DNA of 64,000 nt from Dyella thiooxydans (GTDB lineage: Bacteria; Pseudomonadota; Gammaproteobacteria; Xanthomonadales; Rhodanobacteraceae): positions 186,001 to 250,000 of the forward strand of contig NZ_CP014841.1 in NCBI RefSeq assembly GCF_001641285.1, given 5' to 3'. Below, in pieces: positions 9,065-17,032 of the stretch. A program made the position numbers and the translations under genes. The notes under the pieces are model-generated. The model was not told the DNA's origin. It saw only the letters and a list, made by a program, of their open reading frames with translations, and ran no database searches. Position 1 is the stretch's first letter. Each line of letters begins with the position of its first letter.

Positions 9065-10267
9065 TCAGACCAGCCCGAGGTCGACCGGCCGCGCCTGCGG
9101 GAACACCGACTGCACCTGGCCGGCGCGCAGCCCCCACAACTTCTGCATCAGGCCGCCGAGCACGTCGCGGTAATTGTTGAGCACGGGGTAGTCCCGGTTC
9201 TGCAGCAGGTTCGGCTGGGTGACGGCGACCTGCTCGCCGGCGATGCGGCCGCCGCGCACGCGGCCGCCGAGCACCCAGTGCACCGTGCCATGGCCGTGGT
9301 CGGTGCCCTTGTCGCCGTTCTCGCGGAAGGTGCGGCCGAACTCCGACAGCACCACCACGGTGGTGTCGTTCCAGTCGTCGCCCAGCGCATCGGCGTAGGC
9401 GGCCAGGCCTTCGCCGAGGTTGCGCAGGTTGTTGGCCAGGGCGCCTTTCACGCTGCCCTGGTTGACGTGGGTGTCCCAGCCGCCGACGTCGACGAAGCCG
9501 AGCCGGTACTGGTCGCGCATCAGCGTGGCGATGCGGCGGGTCTCGCTGGCGAAGTTGCGTGCGCTGGGCGCGCCACGGCTGGCGGCGACCATCTCTTTTT
9601 CCAGATCGGCGGTGACATCCTTGCGCAGGGCCAGTCCGTCGGCTGAGGCGGCGGCCATTGCAGTGCCCTGGTACATGCTGGCGAGGATCGCGGCCTGCCG
9701 GTCGTTGAAGTGGGACTTCGTGTTGCCCTTGAGCGAGATGTTGGGGATGTCGTGGCCGGCGCCCTGGAAGCTCAGCGGCAGGTTGTTGGTGAAGGCGATC
9801 GCCGGCGTGCCGGTGAGCTGGCCGGACAGCCGCGCCATGAAGCCGGAGCGGTAGTCGCCGGTGTGATCCATCGGCTCGCCGCGCTCGATATGGTCCTGGG
9901 TCTCGAAGTGGCTGCGCGAGAGATCGGTGGTGCCGGCGAACGGTACGAAGGCGATCTGCTTCTTCTGCCACAGCGGGTAGATCGAGTCGCGAAGGACCGG
10001 ATTCAGACCCCAGCCGCCGTCCAGCGCCAGCGCGCTGTCCGGGTTGGCCGTGTCCGGCCGGGCGATCGCCAGGGTCGGACGCGATTCGTAGTAGAAGTCG
10101 CTGCCGGTCGGCACCAGCAGGTTGTTGCAGTCGTAGCCGCCGCGCAGGAACACCAGCAGGAAGCGCGGCGTGTTGGTCGGCGCGGCGAACAGCCGGCCGG
10201 AGAACGACAGGGCCGGGGCGGCGAGCGCGGCGGCAGCGGCGGTGCGGAGGAACTGGCGACGGTCCAT
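9065..10267 (-). CDS. DUF1501 family Tat-exported protein
   Basis: About 400 residues. It opens with a twin-arginine signal (DRRQFLRTAAAAALAAP) and then a sulfatase/alkaline-phosphatase-like fold typical of DUF1501 (FLLVFLRGGYDCNNLLVP near the N-terminus; GGWDTHVNQG and EFGRTFREN in the second half). The start at 10267 has GAGG six bases upstream. It lies 8 bases after the DUF1800 gene, its usual partner, and their pairing in an exported, possibly metal- or phosphoester-related system is widespread but functionally undefined. Confidence 0.88.
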   Translation of the reverse strand: MDRRQFLRTAAAAALAAPALSFSGRLFAAPTNTPRFLLVFLRGGYDCNNLLVPTGSDFYYESRPTLAIARPDTANPDSALALDGGWGLNPVLRDSIYPLWQKKQIAFVPFAGTTDLSRSHFETQDHIERGEPMDHTGDYRSGFMARLSGQLTGTPAIAFTNNLPLSFQGAGHDIPNISLKGNTKSHFNDRQAAILASMYQGTAMAAASADGLALRKDVTADLEKEMVAASRGAPSARNFASETRRIATLMRDQYRLGFVDVGGWDTHVNQGSVKGALANNLRNLGEGLAAYADALGDDWNDTTVVVLSEFGRTFRENGDKGTDHGHGTVHWVLGGRVRGGRIAGEQVAVTQPNLLQNRDYPVLNNYRDVLGGLMQKLWGLRAGQVQSVFPQARPVDLGLV

Positions 10268-10275
10268 GGTGAACC

Positions 10276-11859
10276 TCAGCGCGTGTTGAAGTCGGGGGAG
10301 GACAGCAGGAAGGTGTTCCACTCGGCGGGCGATTTCGCCTGGGCCAGCGCGTCACGGGTGTGCGGCGACAGCCATGGCTGCATCGCCTGGGCGAACAGCG
10401 GGCCGTTCAGGGTGGGTGGGTCCGGGCGTTCGCCCGGCTGCCGGCGCGGCAGGGTGCCGTCGGGGGCGAACAGCGGTGCACGTCCGGTGCCGATCATGCC
10501 GGCGATGTCGAAGCGCTTGGCCATCTGGCCGGAGCCGGCCCAGCTGGCATTGTCCAGCGGCCAGCCGTCCGGCGTGATGCGGCCGTAGAGCGGCTCGCCC
10601 ATCTGGTTGAGCGCGGCGACCAGCGGTTGGGCGTTGGTGATCGGTCGGCCGTCCAGGCTGAAGCGCATCGCCGAGACCACGAACTGCACCGGATCCTTGA
10701 ACTTGGCGCCAGCGGTCGCGGTGATCGCCTTCGAGGTGAACAGCGTGCGCAGCACGGCGGCGATGTCGCCGTCGGTGCGCTGGAAGGTGGCGGCCATGGC
10801 GTCCACCAGTGCCTGCGGCGGGTGGTCGGAGACGAAGTACTCGGCCAGCTCGCGCGAGACGAACTGCGCACAGGCGGGCTGACGCACGATCAGGTCGACC
10901 GCATGCTCCACTTCGTCGAAGCCGCCGCCGTCGATGCGCTGGCCGAGGAACACCTTGTCGCTTGAATCGTGGCGCGCGGGATTGAACTCGAACAGGCCCT
11001 GACGCACCACGCCAGGGCGCTCGCCACCGAAGCGATCGAAGCCGCCGAAGCGGCCGCGGCGGTTCATGCGCGGGCCGCGCATCGCGTCGCGCGGCCGGAT
11101 CACGCCGACGCCGGTAAGGATCGCCGCCAGCTGCTGCACGTCCTGCTGGGTGTAGCCGGCGTGCACGCCCAGGGTGTGCAGCTCCATCAGCTCGCGTGCG
11201 TAGTTCTCGTTGATCTTGTCCTTCGCGTTCTGTGCGTTGTCCAGATACACCAGCATCGCCGGGCTCTTCAGCGTGGCCATCACCAGGTCGCGGAACTTGC
11301 CCAGCGCGTGCGGGCGGATCACGTGTTCCTCGTAGTCGGCGGCGAGCAGGCGCACCGGGCCCTTGTTGCCGTACACGCTGAAGTGGTTGAGCCAGAACCA
11401 CACCATCTGTTCCTTCAGCGGATTGCTGCCGTAGATGGCGTGCAGCAGCTCGGCCTGCTGGGCCTGGCGCATCAGTTCGCGGCCGTGGATCTGCGCCGCT
11501 TTCTTCGCCGCGACCTTGGCGTCGCCGTCCGGCATCGCCTTTACCTGGCGCAGGGTCTCGCGATAGGACATCACCAGCTGCGCCGGCGGCGTGGCGATCG
11601 CCTCGTAGCCGTCGATCTCCTGCGCGATGGCGGGCGGCAGGTGGTCGTCGCGGTCGGCCAGGGCCTCGTCGAGCCAACGGTCGCGACCGAGCTCGCGGTA
11701 GCGGGCGAGGGTGGCGCTGTCGATGCCGAAGCTGGCGCGGCGCAGCCAGGCGATGTCGTCGTGGGTCAGTGGTGCACCGTCCGCCGCGGCCGGTGCCGAC
11801 AGGGCGCCGGCCAGTGCAAGCAACAGGCCGAGCGGTGCGAGGCGGGTGTATCGGCGCAT
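10276..11859 (-). CDS. DUF1800 family exported protein
   Basis: About 527 residues. A Sec signal peptide (MRRYTRLAPLGLLLALAGA) leads into the DUF1800 region, which begins with the characteristic DDIAWLRRASFGI segment and continues through WFWLNHFSVYG, NYARELMELHTLGV and the HDSSDKVFLG block. The start at 11859 is chosen because the signal peptide begins there and GGAAGG lies upstream. It is the first gene of a two-gene operon with the DUF1501 protein. A DRFGGERPG-type glycine/arginine patch in the middle (~residues 270-290) is probably a flexible loop. The function of the family is unknown. Confidence 0.88.
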   Translation of the reverse strand: MRRYTRLAPLGLLLALAGALSAPAAADGAPLTHDDIAWLRRASFGIDSATLARYRELGRDRWLDEALADRDDHLPPAIAQEIDGYEAIATPPAQLVMSYRETLRQVKAMPDGDAKVAAKKAAQIHGRELMRQAQQAELLHAIYGSNPLKEQMVWFWLNHFSVYGNKGPVRLLAADYEEHVIRPHALGKFRDLVMATLKSPAMLVYLDNAQNAKDKINENYARELMELHTLGVHAGYTQQDVQQLAAILTGVGVIRPRDAMRGPRMNRRGRFGGFDRFGGERPGVVRQGLFEFNPARHDSSDKVFLGQRIDGGGFDEVEHAVDLIVRQPACAQFVSRELAEYFVSDHPPQALVDAMAATFQRTDGDIAAVLRTLFTSKAITATAGAKFKDPVQFVVSAMRFSLDGRPITNAQPLVAALNQMGEPLYGRITPDGWPLDNASWAGSGQMAKRFDIAGMIGTGRAPLFAPDGTLPRRQPGERPDPPTLNGPLFAQAMQPWLSPHTRDALAQAKSPAEWNTFLLSSPDFNTR

Positions 11860-11976
11860 GCAGGGGCGTCCTTCCGGGGCGGTCAGCGCCATCTTCAACG
11901 CGGTGCATGCGGTGTGGTGCACAGGAAAGGTGTGGCAGCGATTCTGCGTTCATTCTTCGCAAGACGTTGCGCCGGG

Positions 11977-12264
11977 TCAGAACTCGTCGACGAACTCCAC
12001 CGCCATGCCGCGCCGGCCGCCGACGTACTCGGCCATGCTGCGCACCGCCTGTGCACGCAGCGCGTTCGGTGCGCGCACTTCCAGGCAGTAGACATGGCCC
12101 TCGCTGTCGTCGACCAGTTCGCTGGAGCTGGAGTCGTCGCGCATGGTGGACATCAGGTCGTCCACCTCCTCCACGTGCTCGATACCTTCGATGCCGTGCA
12201 CGGCATTGATCACCGCGTCGGCGTCCTCGCGGCTACCGATCAGGCGCATGCGGACCATGGGCAT
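11977..12264 (-). CDS. Small acidic conserved-looking protein
   Basis: A 95-residue protein starting at 12264, where AGGAGA precedes the ATG by 8 bases. The pattern is strand (VRMRLIGS), helix (DADAVINAVHGIEG), strand, an acidic linker (SSSSELVDDSEG), strand (VYCLEVRAP) and helix, reading like a ferredoxin-like (ACT-type) fold. The long frame upstream to 13161 is a shadow of the methyltransferase gene. No function can be assigned. It is divergent from the methyltransferase gene. Confidence 0.7.
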   Translation of the reverse strand: MPMVRMRLIGSREDADAVINAVHGIEGIEHVEEVDDLMSTMRDDSSSSELVDDSEGHVYCLEVRAPNALRAQAVRSMAEYVGGRRGMAVEFVDEF

Positions 12265-12363
12265 GGGGGCTTCTCCTGCAGGTGGTGTGCGCCATGCTGG
12301 AACGGCGGATGTTCGCGCGAGGTGATGCCGCGCGCCGGTTACCATGACGGATCGATCCACTGG

Positions 12364-12981
12364 ATGCCTGCCGTGCCCAAGACCTACGACCGCGCCTATT
12401 TCGACAAGTGGTACCGCCATCCGGAGCATTCGGTGGCCGCGCCGGCCGAGCTGCGTCGCAAGGTGGCGCTGGCGGTGTCGCTGGCGGAGTTCTACCTCGG
12501 GCGGTCGATCCGCAACGTGCTCGACATCGGCTGCGGCGAGGCGCCGTGGCGCGCCCACCTGCGCGCGCTCCGTCCCGGCATCGCGTATCGCGGCCTCGAC
12601 GCCAGCGAATACGTGGTGTCCCGCTACGGACGCAGCCGCGATATCGGCCTGGCCACTTTCGGCCAGCTGCAGTACCTGCGCTTCGACGAGCGCTACGACC
12701 TGATCGTGTGCAGCGACGTGCTGCATTACCTCAAAGCCGCCGAGATCCGTGCCGGGCTGGAGGGACTGGTCGACATGCTCGAGGGCGTCGCCTTCATCGA
12801 GGTGTTCACCCGGCAGGACGACCCGGCCGGCGACCTGCACGGCTTCGTCGCCCGCAACGCCTCGTGGTACCTGCGTACCTTCCGCGAGGCCGGCCTGCTG
12901 CCGTGCGGTTCGCAGGCCTACCTGGGGCCGCGGCTGGAGCGAAGGATCGCGGCACTGGAGCGGGCGCAGCTGGCGTTCTAG
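12364..12981 (+). CDS. Class I SAM-dependent methyltransferase
   Basis: A 205-residue cytosolic enzyme. Motif I (VLDIGCGEAPWR, residues ~56-68) and the acidic residue of motif II (YRGLDASEYV) define a Rossmann SAM-binding fold; motif IV-like DLIVCSDVLHYL follows. No TM or signal is present. The longer frame reaching back to 10969 is spurious: it runs antisense through the DUF1800 gene. Start is the ATG at 12364 (MPAVPKTYDRAYFD), which matches the usual YDxxYFxxWY opening of this subgroup. Substrate unknown. Confidence 0.85.
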   Translation: MPAVPKTYDRAYFDKWYRHPEHSVAAPAELRRKVALAVSLAEFYLGRSIRNVLDIGCGEAPWRAHLRALRPGIAYRGLDASEYVVSRYGRSRDIGLATFGQLQYLRFDERYDLIVCSDVLHYLKAAEIRAGLEGLVDMLEGVAFIEVFTRQDDPAGDLHGFVARNASWYLRTFREAGLLPCGSQAYLGPRLERRIAALERAQLAF

Positions 12982-13009
12982 GCGTTCAACGAAAGACCGG
13001 AGGCAGACC

Positions 13010-13288
13010 ATGGAGTGGCCATTGGCCTGGCGTCGGCGCAAGGCGCTGGAGCGCATGCTGGAAGAGGAGCGGCGCGCTTCGCGAGCGCGCGCCACCGGGA
13101 TCGTCGAGTCGCTCGAACGTGACGGCGCAGGAGCCGGGCGGGAGTTGCTCTCTCTGTACATCCGGGAGCGACGGCGGATGGCGAAAGGGCGGGGGCGGCG
13201 CGTGCTGGCGCGGATCGGGGCATCCGTGCTCCTGCTGGCCGCAGGCGCGGTGGCGTGGATGTTCTGGCTGGCGGCCGTCGACGCCTGA
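13010..13288 (+). CDS. Small single-pass membrane protein
   Basis: A 92-residue protein. Residues 1-62 are strongly basic and helical (RRRKALERMLEEERRASR, IRERRRMAKGRG), followed by one hydrophobic helix (~residues 66-88) and a short tail, giving an N-in tail-anchored topology. GGAGG stands 6 bases before the ATG. It follows the methyltransferase gene by 28 bases. No family is recognised. Confidence 0.65.
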   Translation: MEWPLAWRRRKALERMLEEERRASRARATGIVESLERDGAGAGRELLSLYIRERRRMAKGRGRRVLARIGASVLLLAAGAVAWMFWLAAVDA

Positions 13289-13397
13289 TTGCGTCGGGTG
13301 GCGGGGTCGGTGGGACCCGCGTCCGCGCGGTCCTGGGCTGGCCGGCAGCAATCACTTGTGCGATGCGAAATGACAGGGCTCGAGCGCCTGCGCTAAA

Positions 13398-13421
13398 ACA
13401 TTTCAACTTTTACTGAAATGT
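13398..13421 (+). promoter_or_regulatory. Operator of the ArsR-type sulfur regulator
   Basis: A perfect 8-bp inverted repeat (acatttca ... tgaaatgt) with an 8-base AT-rich spacer ends 6 bases before the GTG start of the ArsR frame. Its AT-rich dyad form and promoter-proximal place suit an ArsR/SmtB dimer of the BigR/SqrR type repressing its own operon. Binding is inferred. Confidence 0.7.
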
Positions 13422-13427
13422 GAATTT

Positions 13428-14312
13428 GTGAGCCGCAGGAACCCGACCAGACACCCTCTCGTGGTGGAAACGGCGCGCCAGCTCAAGGCGCTCGGCAACC
13501 CCGTACGGCTGCTGGTGCTGTGCCGGCTTCATCACGGCGGCGAGGCCTCGGCCGGCGTGCTGGCGAAGGAGCTCGGGGTGGGGATGTCGGCGCTGTCGCA
13601 ACACTTGGCCCGCATGCGTGAAGAGGGACTGGTGCTCCAGCGGCGCCAGGCGCGCCAGCTGCTCTATCGACTCGATGAATCCGCATCCGCCCATCTGCCG
13701 GCGGTGCTCTCTGGCATCTGCGGCCTTGCCCGGCCGCTATCTACCGAAGGAGAAGTTCCGATGAACAAGACCGTGACCGCCCTGGGTGCCGTGCTCGGCC
13801 TGGCTTTCGCAAGCTCCGGGGCGCTGGCCGCAGACAACTTCTGGGTGACGCCCACCATCCACTCCGCCGGCAAGATGCACGAGCTGCCGCAGGCGTCGTA
13901 CAAGCCCGACGTCAAGGCGAACTACAAGATCGTGTTCGGCCTGACCAAGGCCGCTGCCAAGCCGGACGAGGTCAATCCGGGTATCGAGCGCGTGGCGCGC
14001 ACCGTCAATCTCTACACTTGGGCCGGCGTGCCGTTGAAGCATCTGCACATCGTTGCGGTCGCCTCCGGCGGCGCCACCGCGATCGCGCTGGACAACGCGC
14101 ACTATCGCCAGGAGTTCGGCACCGACAACCCGAACCTGCCGGTGATCGCCGAGCTGCGCAAGGCGGGTGTCGACATCGCGGTGTGCGGGCAGGCGGTCGC
14201 CGAGCACAAGTATCCGTACGATGCCGTGGACAAGAGCGTCACGCTGGCGCTGTCGGCTCTCACCACCATCACCGAGCTGCAGCAGAAGGGCTATGCCCTG
14301 ATGCCGCTCTGA
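13428..14312 (+). CDS. ArsR/SmtB regulator fused in frame to a DsrE domain
   Basis: A single 294-codon frame. Residues 1-111 are a winged-helix ArsR regulator (ETARQLKALGNPVRLLVLCR; recognition region MSALSQHLARMREEGLV; wing QRRQARQLLYRL) with two cysteines, C32 and C98, placed like the persulfide-sensing pair of BigR/SqrR. No stop codon follows: the frame runs straight into MNKTV at residue 112, a signal-peptide helix and a periplasmic DsrE protein. Either a transmembrane regulator is made, or the ribosome also re-initiates at 13761. It heads the thiosulfate operon and has a palindromic operator just upstream. GTG start; no strong Shine-Dalgarno. Confidence 0.75.
   Translation: MSRRNPTRHPLVVETARQLKALGNPVRLLVLCRLHHGGEASAGVLAKELGVGMSALSQHLARMREEGLVLQRRQARQLLYRLDESASAHLPAVLSGICGLARPLSTEGEVPMNKTVTALGAVLGLAFASSGALAADNFWVTPTIHSAGKMHELPQASYKPDVKANYKIVFGLTKAAAKPDEVNPGIERVARTVNLYTWAGVPLKHLHIVAVASGGATAIALDNAHYRQEFGTDNPNLPVIAELRKAGVDIAVCGQAVAEHKYPYDAVDKSVTLALSALTTITELQQKGYALMPL
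13761..14312 (+). CDS. Periplasmic DsrE-family sulfur protein (internal start)
   Basis: A 183-residue form that starts inside the ArsR-DsrE frame. GGAG lies 8 bases before this ATG, and the translation begins with a classic signal peptide (MNKTVTALGAVLGLAFASSG, cut after ALA). The mature part is DsrE-like, with a conserved cysteine in the DIAVCGQAV segment, the usual site of persulfide carriage in this family. A role as a periplasmic sulfane-sulfur acceptor or donor for the downstream thiosulfate system is inferred. Whether it is made separately, only as the fusion, or both, cannot be told from sequence. Confidence 0.75.
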   Translation: MNKTVTALGAVLGLAFASSGALAADNFWVTPTIHSAGKMHELPQASYKPDVKANYKIVFGLTKAAAKPDEVNPGIERVARTVNLYTWAGVPLKHLHIVAVASGGATAIALDNAHYRQEFGTDNPNLPVIAELRKAGVDIAVCGQAVAEHKYPYDAVDKSVTLALSALTTITELQQKGYALMPL

Positions 14313-14338
14313 CCCTGCCCGGCAACGGAGACACGCCC

Positions 14339-15307
14339 ATGAACCGTTCGGCCACCCGCCTCGCGGCGACGTGCGTCCTGGCGCTGCTTGCCCTGGCGAC
14401 CGCCGGGACGGCAGCCGCCCAGAGCACGGACTACCTTCCGTCCTGGAACCCACCGCCGGCGGGCGGCGTGCACTTCAGTGCGCCGCCGGTCGATGCCATC
14501 GCCGACCTGCACGGCGACATCGCCGATCCGCAGCTCACGGTGTTCTTCGCCGGCAACCAGTTCATGGTCGTGCACGACCTGATGGACGCGTTCCGCCAGG
14601 CCTATCCGCAGTACCAGCGCATCTACGTCGAGACGCTGCCGCCGGGCATCCTGGCCAAGCAGATTGAGAGCGGTTCGCTGGTCATGGGCAACCTGCGCAT
14701 CGCGTTGAAGCCGGACATCTACACTGCGGGCAAGGCGGCCATCGCCGAGCGCCAGAAGGAGCACGGCTGGTTCGCCGAAACCGTCGACTACGTGCGCAAC
14801 CCGCTGGCGATCATGGTCGCCAAGGGCAACCCGAAGCACGTCGAGGGGCTGAAGGACCTGGGCCGGCCCGACGTGCGGGTGAGCATGCCGAACCCCGCCT
14901 GGGAGGGCATCGCCCGGCAGATCCAGGCCAGCTACCGCAAGGCCGGGGGCGAGGCGCTGGTGACCGCGATGATGAAGACCAAGGTGGCCGACGGCAGCAC
15001 CTTCCTCACCCACATCCACCATCGCCAGTCGCCGCTGCGCGTGCTGCAGGGCGAGTCGGACGCGGCGCCGGTGTGGTCCACCGAGGCGTACTTCCAGCAG
15101 GAGATCCTGCATCGCCCGGTGGAGACGATCGCGATTCCCGCCGACCAGAACTCCATCGCCACCTACACCGCGGCACGCATGAAGGATGCCCCGCACGCGC
15201 AGGCCGCGAAGGATTTCCTCCGCTTCATGCAGACGCCGGCGGCGCAGGCGATCTACCGCAAGTACGGCTTCCAGACCGTCGCCGGGGGCGGCCACGATGC
15301 GCATTGA
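14339..15307 (+). CDS. Periplasmic substrate-binding protein (orphan)
   Basis: A 322-residue exported protein with a Sec signal (residues 1-27) and a type II periplasmic binding fold resembling molybdate/sulfate-type binding proteins: LTVFFAGNQFMVVHDLMDAF near the N-terminus, NPLAIMVAKGNPKHVEGL in the middle, and AKDFLRFMQTPAAQAIYRK at the end. GGAG lies about 9 bases upstream. No ABC permease or ATPase is next to it. In this operon a sulfur oxyanion is the likely ligand, but that is inference. Its end overlaps the next gene by 11 bases. Confidence 0.8.
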   Translation: MNRSATRLAATCVLALLALATAGTAAAQSTDYLPSWNPPPAGGVHFSAPPVDAIADLHGDIADPQLTVFFAGNQFMVVHDLMDAFRQAYPQYQRIYVETLPPGILAKQIESGSLVMGNLRIALKPDIYTAGKAAIAERQKEHGWFAETVDYVRNPLAIMVAKGNPKHVEGLKDLGRPDVRVSMPNPAWEGIARQIQASYRKAGGEALVTAMMKTKVADGSTFLTHIHHRQSPLRVLQGESDAAPVWSTEAYFQQEILHRPVETIAIPADQNSIATYTAARMKDAPHAQAAKDFLRFMQTPAAQAIYRKYGFQTVAGGGHDAH

Positions 15308-15971
15308 TCGTTGGCGCGGACATGCGATCGCCGCGGCCGCGCTGTTGATGGCGGCCACCTTGCCGGCCGCGGCGCAGGACGCGGCGACGATCGCCGCGCA
15401 GGGCAATGGCAAGGGCGCGGCGCCCTGCCAGACCTGCCATACGCCCGACGGCGGTGGTCAGGCGTCCGGCGGTTTTCCCCGGCTGGCCGGGGAGAACGCG
15501 GCCTACCTGCAGGCGCAGCTCGACGCTTTCGCCAGCGGCACCCGGGACAACCCGGTGATGAAGCTGCAGGCCAGTGCGTTGACCGAGGCGGAGCGCAAGG
15601 CGCTGGCGATCTACTTCAGCAGGATGCCGGCGGTCGCGACGCCGGATGCTGCGGGCACCACGCCCTTTGCCGATCCGGAGCACCTCGGCGAGACGCTGGC
15701 CACGCGCGGGCGCTGGTCGAAGCAGGTGCCCGCCTGCGTGCAGTGCCATGGCCCGGGCGGCGTGGGCGTGGGAGCGGATTTCCCGCCGCTGGCGGGGCAG
15801 TCGGCCAACTATCTGGCGGCGCAGCTCAAGGCCTTCCGCAGCGGCAGTCGCCACAACGATCCGATGGGTCTGATGCGCAACATCAGCCATTCGCTGAGCG
15901 ACCGGGACATCGATGCGGTGGCGCACTGGTTCGCCGCCCAACCGTTTCCGCCGAAGGAGTCCCGCCCATGA
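15297..15971 (+). CDS. Diheme cytochrome c4-type protein
   Basis: A 224-residue periplasmic diheme cytochrome. A signal peptide (residues 1-26) precedes two homologous cytochrome domains, each with one CXXCH site (CQTCH and CVQCH) and downstream methionine ligand candidates (NPVMKLQ and NDPMGLM). Both domains share the FPRLAGENAAYLQAQL / FPPLAGQSANYLAAQL repeat typical of cytochrome c4. Overlaps at both ends (11 bases upstream, ATGA downstream) put it in one operon with the TsdA-like enzyme. It is therefore probably the electron acceptor for thiosulfate oxidation, the role TsdB plays elsewhere. Confidence 0.88.
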   Translation: MRIDRWRGHAIAAAALLMAATLPAAAQDAATIAAQGNGKGAAPCQTCHTPDGGGQASGGFPRLAGENAAYLQAQLDAFASGTRDNPVMKLQASALTEAERKALAIYFSRMPAVATPDAAGTTPFADPEHLGETLATRGRWSKQVPACVQCHGPGGVGVGADFPPLAGQSANYLAAQLKAFRSGSRHNDPMGLMRNISHSLSDRDIDAVAHWFAAQPFPPKESRP

Positions 15972-16945
15972 CGCCGCGTCATCTGCTCATTGGCCTGGCC
16001 GTGCTGGCGCTGGCGGCCTGTTCGCACGCCGCACCGCCGGAAGCTTCCAAACCGGCGCCGGCCACTGGATCCAGCGCCGCATCAGCGGCCGGCGCGGCGG
16101 CCCACGCCCAGGCAGCGGCCGCCGCGAAGGCCGGGCCGGCCGCGTTCGAGCCGCCGCCGGAATCGGCGATCCCGCCGGGGCCGTTCGGCGATGTGGTGCG
16201 CGAGGGCCGCGAGATCTTCATCAACACCGATGTGGCGGCGAAGGCCTACGTCGGCAACGGCCTGCGCTGTTCCAACTGCCACCTCGATGCCGGACGGCTG
16301 GCCAACTCCGCGCCGCTGTGGGGCGCCTACGTCGCCTATCCCGCCTACCGTGCGAAGAACGGTCACGTGAACACGTTGGGCGAGCGCCTGCAGGGCTGCT
16401 TCAAGTACAGCATGAACGGCAAGGCGCCGCCGCTGGACTCGAAGGAGATGGTGGCGCTGGAGACCTATGCGTTCTGGATGGCCAAGGGCGCGCCCACCGG
16501 CGAGAAGCTGCCGGGCGCGGGCTACCCGAAGAAGGGCTTCAAGCCGCCGCAGCCGCCCGACTATGTGCGTGGCGAAGCGGTGTTCAAGGCGCATTGCGCG
16601 CTGTGCCACGGTGCCGATGGGCAGGGCCAGCAGGTGGCCGGGCGCTACGTGTTTCCGCCGCTGTGGGGGCCGGACTCGTTCAACTGGGGCGCCGGCATGC
16701 ACCAGCTCGACAACGCGGCGGCCTTCATCAAGGCCAACATGCCGCTGAGCCAGGGCGGCACGCTCACCGACCAGGACGCGTGGGACGTGGCGATGTACAT
16801 GGACGGGCACGAGCGCCCGCAGGACCCGCGCTACAAGGGCGACCTGGCAGCCACCCGAAAGGCGTACCACGACTCGCCGATGTCGCTGTACGGCACCACG
16901 GTGAACGGCCATCTGCTGGGCTCGGCACCGGCGACGCGGAAGTAG
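15968..16945 (+). CDS. tsdA: TsdA-like thiosulfate dehydrogenase, diheme
   Basis: A 325-residue diheme c-type enzyme expected to couple two thiosulfates to tetrathionate in the periplasm. A lipobox (LAAC, C18) suggests a membrane-anchored lipoprotein, followed by an alanine-rich linker. Heme 1 is C101-C104-H105 in RCSNCHLDAGR; C144 in the LQGCFKYSMNG segment sits where TsdA supplies its unusual axial cysteine. Heme 2 is C210-C213-H214, with a later NMP methionine. These features separate TsdA from ordinary cytochromes. The ATG overlaps the cytochrome stop (ATGA). Confidence 0.82.
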   Translation: MTPRHLLIGLAVLALAACSHAAPPEASKPAPATGSSAASAAGAAAHAQAAAAAKAGPAAFEPPPESAIPPGPFGDVVREGREIFINTDVAAKAYVGNGLRCSNCHLDAGRLANSAPLWGAYVAYPAYRAKNGHVNTLGERLQGCFKYSMNGKAPPLDSKEMVALETYAFWMAKGAPTGEKLPGAGYPKKGFKPPQPPDYVRGEAVFKAHCALCHGADGQGQQVAGRYVFPPLWGPDSFNWGAGMHQLDNAAAFIKANMPLSQGGTLTDQDAWDVAMYMDGHERPQDPRYKGDLAATRKAYHDSPMSLYGTTVNGHLLGSAPATRK

Positions 16946-17032
16946 CCGGGTGCGGACGTGTACGGGTGCCGCACCGTGCGTCGGTGCGGCCCTCCACCTG
17001 CGCTGGCCCGCTGCGGTCGGGGGGATGTGTTG

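Noticed and set aside
10969-12363. Long N-terminal extension of the methyltransferase frame
   Set aside because: It runs antisense through the DUF1800 gene and the small gene at 11977; homologous sequence begins at the ATG at 12364.
12265-13161. N-terminal extension of the small protein at 11977
   Set aside because: It is antisense to the methyltransferase and small membrane protein genes; a good ribosome site marks 12264.
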